Positions 55,128-62,986 of a stretch of DNA of 64,000 nucleotides are shown here, piece by piece. The first letter of the stretch is position 1, and every line of letters starts with the position of its first letter. The notes beneath the pieces are model-generated. The model did no database searches. It was not told the DNA's origin and worked only from the letters and a program-made list of their open reading frames with translations. The stretch comes from JANQEU01 sp965601455. Its GTDB lineage: Bacteria; Bacteroidota; Bacteroidia; Cytophagales; Cyclobacteriaceae. The position numbers and the translations under genes are program-made. The DNA is taken from positions 3,162,001 through 3,226,000 of the forward strand of contig OZ271831.1 in NCBI GenBank assembly GCA_965601455.1, written 5' to 3'.

Positions 55128-55616
55128 TTAAAGTGTTCTGAAATATTCAAGAATTTCACGTGCTTGTTCTTCGGTCATATTTTGATTCGCCATAGCGGCA
55201 CCATTGAATTCAATCAGTAAATCTTTGGCGCATCGATCCTGCTCAACCATCAGTTGTGGATCAAGGATCATGTTCATTATCCACTCGGGACTTCTTCTTT
55301 CCATGATTCCTTTAGGAGATGGGCCAATAAATCTTTTCTCGATCTTATGGCATGCACTGCAGTTAGTAGTGAAAGTAGCTTCCCCTTTTGCCACCATTTC
55401 CTGATCGATGGTTTCCGGAAGATCCAGGTTTTGGATTCTTCCCACTCCTTTATCCTCTAAGGTTATTCGCTGACTCGCAGGAACGTTGCTGGCAGCATCC
55501 GCTGTAGGTTCCATTTTTGATTGTTCCTTTATTCGTTCTATGTCACTTTTACCACCACCGCATGCAAGGAGCAAAAACATGCCGCAGATTATTAGTGGTA
55601 GATTGATTGTTTTCAT
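55128..55616 (-). CDS. c-type cytochrome lipoprotein, probable NosZ electron donor
   Basis: 162 residues. The lipobox is FLLLACGGG (Cys19). The heme motif CSACH is at 86-90, and the likely axial Met is in the GAAMANQNM segment before the last helix (EEQAREILEYFRTL). A single class I cytochrome c domain. First gene of the nos operon, so it is a natural electron donor to the CuA site of NosZ. Seven codons before its end lies the signal-less start region of the next frame; the real next start is 17 bases past its stop. Confidence 0.92.
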   Translation of the reverse strand: MKTINLPLIICGMFLLLACGGGKSDIERIKEQSKMEPTADAASNVPASQRITLEDKGVGRIQNLDLPETIDQEMVAKGEATFTTNCSACHKIEKRFIGPSPKGIMERRSPEWIMNMILDPQLMVEQDRCAKDLLIEFNGAAMANQNMTEEQAREILEYFRTL

Positions 55617-55654
55617 TTCTATGATAATTGGTTTGTAAAAAAATTCCTTTTTGT

Positions 55655-55680
55655 AATGTTGTTAAAACACATCCGTTGGT
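55655..55680. promoter_or_regulatory. Weak Rrf2-type site candidate before the nos operon
   Basis: This 26-base stretch matches the dyad at 56289-56314 at 16 positions, best in the right half (ATCCGTT), and ends a similar distance (about 38 bases) from its start codon. The left half is poor. The rest of the 206-base gap 55617-55822 has no consensus promoter. Confidence 0.3.
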
Positions 55681-55822
55681 TGTAAGTATGATATTCATCA
55701 ATCTCAACGAGATCTTTGTGTGGTATCCAATGGACTGATTTCAATCGTATTACATGTGTCGACGAGTGTTGCATTCATATTTAAAGGATAATAAGACCTT
55801 TATATCTTTTATTAACAAAAAT

Positions 55823-56251
55823 TTATAATCTCAAATAGCTAGATCCGAGCAACAAGTCTCCTTTTACATCCTCCAAAGAAGTACTTTCCAACACCTCCGT
55901 CAAATCCTTTCTTACCTCTACAAATCGATTATGTACCGGACACGGTTGATCTCCCCCACAATTCGGTAAACCGAGTACACAATCCTCTGTGATACCTGGT
56001 CCATCAATCAAACGGACTATATCAATTAAGAATATTTGTTTATCAGTATTAACCGTAAAACCACCATTTGGACCTTTCACTGAGTTCAGCAACTTACCTT
56101 TTACAAGCTTCTGAAGAATCTTTCCTGTAAATGCTTCCGGAGAAGCAATAGCTTTTGCTATATCCTTTAAACCGGCGTTTTCCAATGGGTTTTCCATTGC
56201 CGCTAAATGGATCATTACTTTCAAAGCATATTCACAAGTTTTGCTGAACAT
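55823..56251 (-). CDS. Rrf2 family Fe-S transcriptional regulator
   Basis: 142 residues. The N-terminal winged helix is MFSKTCEYALKVMIHLAAME, with recognition helix ASPEAFTGKILQKLVKGKLL and wing VKGPNGGF. The three cluster Cys are 91, 98 and 104 (CVLGLPNCGGDQPC), spaced C-x6-C-x5-C, slightly different from the x5/x5 of IscR and NsrR. Members sense NO, iron-sulfur status or redox. Located directly upstream of the nos operon on the same strand, it is the likely controller of nos and of itself through a dyad at 56289-56314. Confidence 0.93.
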   Translation of the reverse strand: MFSKTCEYALKVMIHLAAMENPLENAGLKDIAKAIASPEAFTGKILQKLVKGKLLNSVKGPNGGFTVNTDKQIFLIDIVRLIDGPGITEDCVLGLPNCGGDQPCPVHNRFVEVRKDLTEVLESTSLEDVKGDLLLGSSYLRL

Positions 56252-56288
56252 ATCCTGATTAATTACGGGCTAAATTAGTGATAGAAGT

Positions 56289-56314
56289 AATATCGGACAT
56301 AAATATCCGTTATT
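56289..56314. promoter_or_regulatory. 26-bp dyad upstream of the Rrf2 gene
   Basis: The sequence reads AATAnCGGAnAT, two bases, then ATnTCCGnTATT: an inverted repeat with only three mismatched pairs. It is centred about 50 bases before the start codon. Length, symmetry and AT-rich ends fit an Rrf2-family operator, so autoregulation is likely. Confidence 0.6.
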
Positions 56315-56355
56315 ATTTAATATGATTTTCGTCAGTTGAATCCGGGAGACTGAGT

Positions 56356-59112
56356 TCACTCCATAACTCGAAACTCATATACCCCGCTACTTACCTCATA
56401 AACGCTATAATTTCCCGATTCCTGAATGAAGTCAACTCCCACAGTTTCTGTTACTGATTTGCCGCTTTCAGTTACCCGGCCAGGTGATCCAGGTACTCTA
56501 ACTTCCGCGGTTGACCCAACCGGTACGGTAACTTTCATGTAAAATTCATCTGCCTTTTCCCAGTGAATTCCTGCCTTACCTCTAACCGTATTGAGCTCGT
56601 ATTTCACGTAAGAAATATCTTCTACTGGTTGAGGTTGGAAAATAATCTTTTCAAACCCGGGAGAATTCTCAACAATGTTCATCCCGGCTAGTTTCTTGTA
56701 TAGCCAGGTCAGACCTCCACCAAACATTGGATGGTTGTGCGAACCGCCTTCATCCCAATGCTCGCGTGTAGTTGTAGCTCCATCTTCCAACCACGCTCCA
56801 AAACTTGGCCAGTCCCTTTGATTGATCACTGTGTAAGCGAGCTCGTGCATACCATTATCACTTAGGGTCTCAAAAAGGAACTGAGTCCCAAAAATCCCGG
56901 TGTGCAAGTGTTGATCGGCAGAATCAAGGTTAGTTTTCAGGGCATTGACAACCTGATCTTCAATTCCTTCGGTAGCACCCATCACTAAAGCAAAAACATT
57001 GGAACCGTATGCTCCATAAGTCGCTCGATTGGGATCATAGAATCGATCCTGAAAGGCTCTTCTGGTTCGATCTGCTAGTTGCTGATACTGAGTACTTTCC
57101 TGTTCTTCACCTAATACGGCGGCAGTTTTCGCTACGATATCGACACATCGCCAGAAGTAAAAAGTATGTACTAAATCATCCGGTGGACATTGGTCGTCCA
57201 CACAAGCCCAGTCCCCCAGATTGAACCACTGGAGTACTTCCCCATCTTTTCCTTGACGCTGTGAAAACATGATCCCATCTTCATCCACCCATTTCTGCAT
57301 GTACCGGACATACTCCTTCATGGGGAAATACGTATTTTCCAACATATCTATCGTACCATAATATCTGTAATACTCCCATGGCATGATACAAATGGCGGCA
57401 CCCCAGGCTACCCCTCCTCCACACCCAGGTTGCCAGGGAGCACAATTGGGTACATATCCGGTTTCCACAACCTGGGCTTCGATCATATCCTGGATCCATT
57501 TGTCATAGAAAGACCTGGCATCGAAATTATTGAGAACCATCTCTACTGCTACCTGGCCGTCGCCAGTATATGGTGAACGTTCCCGATGCGGACAATCACT
57601 GGCAATACCCCCATGAGTATTATCCAGCTGACTGCGCTGCCAGGCTTCCACCAGCTCATTCAACATCTTATTAGACGTTTCAAATATCGCTGCTGTATCC
57701 ACTTGAGTATGAACTACTTCTGCAAGCAGATTTTCTTTCTTCAGTTCCCCTGGCCAGTTCTTGATCTCAACACCACTGAATACAAACCAATTGAATCGTG
57801 GCGCGTAGTTCTCTTCCCCATCACCACGAAAGATGTAGGTGTTATCACCTGAATAAAGATTTGAATTAAAAGCAATATCTACCTGGTGACCGGCAGGACC
57901 CTCAACGTCAACCAAACGTATCCATCCGGAAACTTCTTCTCCAAAGTCAACAAAGTAATTGCCATTATCCAGCTTTTCAATGGTCTTAGGTGGGATCTGC
58001 CGACTTATGATATCGGTATAAGGTGTATGGGCCACCAACTCTCCAGTAGGAGGCTCTCTTAGAACCACATTTTCCCAGTTTGAGTCGTCAAAACCGGGCT
58101 GGGACCATTCATCAAGTTCCTTTCGGGCATCATAGACTTCTCCGTAGTAGACCATATCCATCAGAATAGGTCCTTTCGAAGCTTTCCAGGATTCATCTGA
58201 AACGATAACTTCCGTTGTTCCATCGTCATAAGTCAGATGTAATTGGCCAATAAAGCGAGGAGAACCATAACCCGCCGCCCAGTACTTAGAGGGATTATAA
58301 AAGCCATTCCCCAGTACGGCTCCCACTGCATTTTCGCCGGTCTGAACAAGTGAGGTAACATCATAACCCAAATACATGACTTTGTACCCGGCAAAGTCAT
58401 CGGGTAATGGAATATTTTTCTCCATCAACCCCTCACGTGCACTGTAATTGGTTTGGTTCGGAACCAGTACGTCAATTCCTACCTTCTGTCCATTCAAGTA
58501 GAATTCAAAATAGCCCAGACCTGTGACATAAGCTTTGGCCTTCCGTACTTCTTTAGTTATCCTGAACGTTTTTCTTAAATGGGGCGCGGCTGGTGGTAAC
58601 TCCTCCAATTCGGCGCCAGGCCACTTCAGATCCGGCAAAGGTTCTTCACCCTGCCAGGGAGCGCCTATCCACCTGGCTTGCCAGTCACTTGCTTCCAGCA
58701 ATGCCATCCCCCATTTAGCAGGTTCGCTCCATTCCGAAACTGCGTCATTTTCATCCCATATCCTGACCTGCCACCAGCAATCCTGGCCTGACTCCAATTT
58801 CTTACCTTCATATTCGATTCGATTTGAGGATGAACCGGGGACTTTTTGACTGTCCCATAAATCTGGACTCTCAAGCAAACCAAACCTCGAGGCCACCCTA
58901 ATTTGGTACGCGGTCTGCTGCTGACCCCTTACTCCGGGTGTGATTTCGTTGATCCAACTCAGTCTTAGTTGAGATACGTCAACTACAGCTGGATTTTCCA
59001 CGTTTTCTGTGGTTAAGCCAGAAATTTCAATAGGGCTCTGTGTATCGCAGCCGGTTATTAACAAAATAGAAATGAAAAGTAGATAACCGGCAACTTTCAA
59101 GAACTTGATCAT
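56356..59112 (-). CDS. GH78 alpha-L-rhamnosidase lipoprotein
   Basis: 918 residues from ATG 59112, giving a lipobox (LLITGC). Inverting glycosidase that removes terminal alpha-L-rhamnose. Order: N-terminal beta-domains (LRLSWINEITPGVRGQQQTAYQIRVA; KAYVTGLGYFEFYLNGQKVG), an (alpha/alpha)6 barrel with the family signature SDCPHRERSPYTGDGQV near residue 505 carrying the acidic catalytic residues, ARSFYDKWIQDM and DGATTTREHWDEGGSHNHPMFGG, then a C-terminal beta-sandwich (GKAGIHWEKADEFYMKVTVP). It is the last gene of the rhamnose operon, so the sugar released is used by the enzymes encoded upstream. The gap to the Rrf2 gene's upstream site is about 40 bases and holds no clear terminator. Confidence 0.95.
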   Translation of the reverse strand: MIKFLKVAGYLLFISILLITGCDTQSPIEISGLTTENVENPAVVDVSQLRLSWINEITPGVRGQQQTAYQIRVASRFGLLESPDLWDSQKVPGSSSNRIEYEGKKLESGQDCWWQVRIWDENDAVSEWSEPAKWGMALLEASDWQARWIGAPWQGEEPLPDLKWPGAELEELPPAAPHLRKTFRITKEVRKAKAYVTGLGYFEFYLNGQKVGIDVLVPNQTNYSAREGLMEKNIPLPDDFAGYKVMYLGYDVTSLVQTGENAVGAVLGNGFYNPSKYWAAGYGSPRFIGQLHLTYDDGTTEVIVSDESWKASKGPILMDMVYYGEVYDARKELDEWSQPGFDDSNWENVVLREPPTGELVAHTPYTDIISRQIPPKTIEKLDNGNYFVDFGEEVSGWIRLVDVEGPAGHQVDIAFNSNLYSGDNTYIFRGDGEENYAPRFNWFVFSGVEIKNWPGELKKENLLAEVVHTQVDTAAIFETSNKMLNELVEAWQRSQLDNTHGGIASDCPHRERSPYTGDGQVAVEMVLNNFDARSFYDKWIQDMIEAQVVETGYVPNCAPWQPGCGGGVAWGAAICIMPWEYYRYYGTIDMLENTYFPMKEYVRYMQKWVDEDGIMFSQRQGKDGEVLQWFNLGDWACVDDQCPPDDLVHTFYFWRCVDIVAKTAAVLGEEQESTQYQQLADRTRRAFQDRFYDPNRATYGAYGSNVFALVMGATEGIEDQVVNALKTNLDSADQHLHTGIFGTQFLFETLSDNGMHELAYTVINQRDWPSFGAWLEDGATTTREHWDEGGSHNHPMFGGGLTWLYKKLAGMNIVENSPGFEKIIFQPQPVEDISYVKYELNTVRGKAGIHWEKADEFYMKVTVPVGSTAEVRVPGSPGRVTESGKSVTETVGVDFIQESGNYSVYEVSSGVYEFRVME

Positions 59113-59149
59113 AGACTTTACATAAAACCCAAAAACCCAGAACTCCAAT

Positions 59150-60298
59150 TTACCCCACCCTCCTTTCTGTCAATTCGTTTATGGTTTCACAACACAACTG
59201 CCCCATCACCTGCTCCAATTGTTTCCTCAAAACGGAAATGGTATGTGCTCCTCCTTTTCTACCCAAAGCGGCCACACCATACATAAATGACCTTCCCAAA
59301 AAGGTAAAATCAGCTCCTACTGATAATACACTGGCAATATCCGGTCCTGTCCGAATTCCACTGTCCATCATAATGGTCATTTTGCTCTTGTATTTTTCTA
59401 CAATGGGTTTTAGTGCCGCGACAGCGGACTCCCCATGATCCAGCTGTCTTCCCCCGTGATTGGAAACGATGATTCCGTCCACGCCTAGCTTCAAACATTT
59501 CTCTGCATCCTCTTCACTGGCTACTCCTTTAAGGACCAACTTTCCCTTCCATAAATCCCGTAACTGCTTCAAACGATCTTCATTTAGCCGACCATCAAAA
59601 GTCTTATTCATGTACTCACCCAAATGCTTCAAATTCAAGCCCTTTGGCATGTATTTCTTCATCGTTTTGAAGGTGGGCTGACCCTTTATAAGGGTATTCA
59701 ATGCCCAGTTTGGATGGGTCATTATCTGAATAATATTTTCGAAAGTCATCCTTGGAGGTAAAGCCAAGCCATTGCGAATTTCCTTTGATCGATACCCAAA
59801 AGTTGGGATATCCGCTAAGGCCACCAGTACGGGATAGCCACAAGTATCCAATCGTTTTAATATATCATTTCTTATCTCCTCCTCAGCCGGATGATACAGC
59901 TGGAACCAGGCATTACCTTCTGTGATCTCGGCTGTTTTCTCAATATCAGCTGTAGCCACCGTGCTTAGGATAAATGGAATATTGTAATCCAACGCTGCTT
60001 TGGCCAATATCTCGGTAGCTCCCGGCCACATCAAACCCTGCAATCCAACAGGAGACATTCCAAAAGGGAGACTATACTCCTTTCCGAATATTGTAGTTGT
60101 TGTATCTAAACCTTTATAGTCTCTCAGGTAAAGTGGTTTTAGAAGAATCTCCCTAATATCATCCGTGTTTCTTCGAAGGTTCACCTCCGAATTACATCCA
60201 CCATCCAAGTATTCAAAAGCAAAGCGAGGAATACGTTTTTTGGCTCGCTCCCTTAAAAATTCAATTTCTGCGTAACGGGGTAGTATGTATTCTTCCAT
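59150..60298 (-). CDS. FMN-dependent alpha-hydroxy-acid dehydrogenase (L-lactate type)
   Basis: 382 residues, the usual length of LldD-type enzymes. The FMN and active-site motifs are PFGMSPVGLQGLMWPGA, LSTVATADIEKTAE, VSNHGGRQLDHGES with the catalytic His, and DSGIRTGPDIASVLSVGADFTFLGR. It oxidises a 2-hydroxy acid, most likely L-lactate, to the keto acid. Two bases separate it from the kinase gene. In a rhamnose operon this makes sense: the aldolase product L-lactaldehyde can be oxidised to L-lactate and then by this enzyme to pyruvate. A mandelate- or glycolate-type substrate cannot be excluded. Confidence 0.92.
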   Translation of the reverse strand: MEEYILPRYAEIEFLRERAKKRIPRFAFEYLDGGCNSEVNLRRNTDDIREILLKPLYLRDYKGLDTTTTIFGKEYSLPFGMSPVGLQGLMWPGATEILAKAALDYNIPFILSTVATADIEKTAEITEGNAWFQLYHPAEEEIRNDILKRLDTCGYPVLVALADIPTFGYRSKEIRNGLALPPRMTFENIIQIMTHPNWALNTLIKGQPTFKTMKKYMPKGLNLKHLGEYMNKTFDGRLNEDRLKQLRDLWKGKLVLKGVASEEDAEKCLKLGVDGIIVSNHGGRQLDHGESAVAALKPIVEKYKSKMTIMMDSGIRTGPDIASVLSVGADFTFLGRSFMYGVAALGRKGGAHTISVLRKQLEQVMGQLCCETINELTERRVG

Positions 60299-60300
60299 GA

Positions 60301-61665
60301 CTATACTTGAGGAAAGACCAATTTAAAATTTTGTTGAGAAAACTGAGTATTCGGCTTTGCAGCGGCGATAACCAACGCTGCTCCAAGAGCAGATCCCAGT
60401 GATAAGTTTGATGTGAAGACCTGATAATCCGGAAGTTTATTTGCCAGGAACTGGATAAAGACTTCACCTGATCCGATACCTCCGTCCACATATATTCTTT
60501 TAATACCGGACTTGCTAATCGCCAGGTGCAAGGAGGCGATCTGTAGATCGGTAAGTTCGTCGAAAAGGTGAATGAGTGCATCATAATAGTCATCAAACTG
60601 ACTGAAATCCGGATTTAGCGTACTGCTAAAACCAAACCTTTCCGGGGCGATTAGCGAGTGGTCGAAAAGTAGCTTACCGGGCTCCTTTCTCTTACTGACA
60701 AAACCTGGTTTCCAAACCGCCTTTTTATATAATTGATAGTCTACCCCGAAGTGATCAGCCAGTACCCTTGCCTGCTCGCTCAGATGCTTTCCCAATAATA
60801 GCCTTGCTGCCTTGACAGATAAACCGGATGTCCCCATAAAATTTAAGCAATCGGCTTCTAGCTCACTTTTTGTCAGGGCGCTCTGACTGAATAGATTCAT
60901 GGAAATACTCCAGGTCCCTGTAGATATCAGAACAAATGGATCATCTGTACTATTGATATAGGGTATAATGGCCGATGAACTATCGTGGATACCTACCCCC
61001 ACCCTAACGCCATCTACAATATAGGTTCGATGCGTCGGTACAATGGGACACATAAGCTCGTCGAAATCTTCCTTTTGCACCCAAGGAGCATAACGACTGT
61101 TCTCAGATTCCCATAATCCGGTATGACACCCAAGACTGGTGTAGTCGCTGACCAACTTTCCTGTAAAGAGGCTACTGATGTATTGTGGTAAGTGAACGGA
61201 TCTTCTAACTTTTGAAAAAAGCTCTGGCTTATTATGTTTCAAATAATAGAGTTGAAGCCCGGAATTCAAAAAACCCAGATAAGGACTGGAAGTAGTCAGT
61301 TCAAAATTCTCCTTGCCACCTTGTATATCGAGAAATTGATTGGCAAGCTCCTCTGGAAATGGTTTTAGGTAGTTGTAAAAAGGAGTGGCCAGGTTATAAG
61401 ATTCATCCAGGTGAACCATGGAAGCCCCGTAGGTAGAGACGTTCAAGTCAGTTACTTCAAACATTGGGTCATTCTTCGCATCGTCATACATCCGCTTTAC
61501 CCAGCTAACCAATGACTGTAGATCTTCTGAAAGAAATCCATCATCATCTGGAATTTCATCAAAACGGATATATTCCCGTTTTAGCTCATTGAATTCCTGG
61601 TCGAATAAGAAGAATTTTTTGTTGGTTTTCCCAATGTCAAAGATGGCTGTTACCTCTTTTCCCAT
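60301..61665 (-). CDS. FGGY-family carbohydrate kinase (probable L-rhamnulokinase)
   Basis: 454 residues. The N-terminal ATP-phosphate motif is AIFDIGKTNKKFFLFD, with VSTYGASMVHLDE, HLPQYISSLFTGKLVSDYTSLGCHTGLWE, the hinge STGTWSISMN and YVDGGIGSGEVFIQFLAN near the end. It is placed between the isomerase (5-base gap) and the lactate dehydrogenase, so it should phosphorylate L-rhamnulose at C1. Its sequence differs from E. coli RhaB and the FGGY family is broad, so the substrate rests on context. Confidence 0.88.
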   Translation of the reverse strand: MGKEVTAIFDIGKTNKKFFLFDQEFNELKREYIRFDEIPDDDGFLSEDLQSLVSWVKRMYDDAKNDPMFEVTDLNVSTYGASMVHLDESYNLATPFYNYLKPFPEELANQFLDIQGGKENFELTTSSPYLGFLNSGLQLYYLKHNKPELFSKVRRSVHLPQYISSLFTGKLVSDYTSLGCHTGLWESENSRYAPWVQKEDFDELMCPIVPTHRTYIVDGVRVGVGIHDSSSAIIPYINSTDDPFVLISTGTWSISMNLFSQSALTKSELEADCLNFMGTSGLSVKAARLLLGKHLSEQARVLADHFGVDYQLYKKAVWKPGFVSKRKEPGKLLFDHSLIAPERFGFSSTLNPDFSQFDDYYDALIHLFDELTDLQIASLHLAISKSGIKRIYVDGGIGSGEVFIQFLANKLPDYQVFTSNLSLGSALGAALVIAAAKPNTQFSQQNFKLVFPQV

Positions 61666-61670
61666 ATTAA

Positions 61671-62942
61671 TCAGAGTCCCGTTGAGAGTGTTTTCGAACC
61701 CCTTTCTTTAATCAACTTACTACGAATTTCCTCCTTCTTGTAAACTGCAATGGGATTTAGAGCTGCATCATTGTTAAGCCTCATTTGCCGAATTAATGGA
61801 CGAACATCCGTTCGAAATGCATCCTGTAGAATTTCCTGGCAATAGGTAATATCATTTTCCTCCTGGGCCGCTGTTAAGCCTTTCTGGTTGACCAACATGG
61901 CCTGGGTATAGGCAATCAGGATGGCTTCCACTGACTGAAGTAAGTCTTCCAATGGATCTTTTAGATTATGACTGGCATCGATCATCCATGACAAATTTGG
62001 GTTTTTGGTGTTAGCCATTCCTTCAACCAATTCATTGAAAATCAAAAACATCTGATAAGGCTTAGTACCACCAACCGTCAGGTCATCATCTCCATATTTG
62101 CTGTCGTTGAAGTGAAAACCACCTAGTTTTTTCTGGCGCATCAGTACGGATACAATTTGCTCTATGTTCGTATTTGGCAAATGATGTCCCAGGTCAACCA
62201 AACTGAATGCCTTCTCTCCTAATTCCTGCGCTATAAGATGCGAAGTCCCCCAATCGGGAATCACCATGGAGTAAAAATGAGGCTCATACGGTTTGTACTC
62301 GATTAGGATCTTCCAATCGTCGGGCAGATGGCTGTAAATGGATTGAAGACTATCGATTGTCCTGTTTAGAGATTTCCTGAAATTGGCCTGTCCAGCGTGA
62401 TTGGTTCCATCGGAAAGCCAAACGGTGAGGGCCTTCGATCCGAGTGGTATCCCATGGTCAATAACCTCCTTATTGTGCTCAATAGCTGCCTGTCGTATCT
62501 CATCATCATGATTGGATAGAGAGCCATATTTATAACTTAAAGGGGCATTCGGTTGGTCCTGAAATGTATTTGAGTTCACAGCGTCAAATAAAATTCCATG
62601 CTCCTCTGCCAAAGCCTTGATTGCAGTAGGATTTTCCGGGATGTCCCATGGAATGTGTAGGCTAATCGCTCCGCTGGAACTATTTAGCTTATGTAATAGA
62701 CCAATATCAGCAATCTTCTCTTCCAGCGACCTAGGTTCACCTCCCCCGGGAAAACGTCCAAAGCGGGTTCCACCGGTTCCCAACGCCCAGCTTGGAATAG
62801 CGACCTGGAATTCCTCTAGTTTACTTAGGATCGATTGAATGTCTACTTCGTTTTTCGTCAGCTTTTCAGATAAAAAATCGAATTCCTTCCGATGTCCGTC
62901 CAGCGTATTTTTATTGTATTTGGCTATGATATCCTTAGTCAT
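61671..62942 (-). CDS. rhaI: L-rhamnose isomerase (RhaI type)
   Basis: 423 residues, TIM-barrel aldose-ketose isomerase of the Pseudomonas/Bacillus RhaI type, not the E. coli RhaA type. It converts L-rhamnose to L-rhamnulose. Recognisable parts are IPSWALGTGGTRFGRFPGGGEPRSLEEKIADIGLL, ISLHIPWDIP, the metal region SLVDLGHHLPNTNIEQIVSVL and GGFHFNDSKYGDDDLTVG. It is followed at 5 bases by the kinase and preceded by the aldolase/dehydrogenase gene (44-base gap). Confidence 0.92.
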   Translation of the reverse strand: MTKDIIAKYNKNTLDGHRKEFDFLSEKLTKNEVDIQSILSKLEEFQVAIPSWALGTGGTRFGRFPGGGEPRSLEEKIADIGLLHKLNSSSGAISLHIPWDIPENPTAIKALAEEHGILFDAVNSNTFQDQPNAPLSYKYGSLSNHDDEIRQAAIEHNKEVIDHGIPLGSKALTVWLSDGTNHAGQANFRKSLNRTIDSLQSIYSHLPDDWKILIEYKPYEPHFYSMVIPDWGTSHLIAQELGEKAFSLVDLGHHLPNTNIEQIVSVLMRQKKLGGFHFNDSKYGDDDLTVGGTKPYQMFLIFNELVEGMANTKNPNLSWMIDASHNLKDPLEDLLQSVEAILIAYTQAMLVNQKGLTAAQEENDITYCQEILQDAFRTDVRPLIRQMRLNNDAALNPIAVYKKEEIRSKLIKERGSKTLSTGL

Positions 62943-62986
62943 TCGGATGCACGCTTTAGGTTTAGTAATATACCAAATTAGACCTT

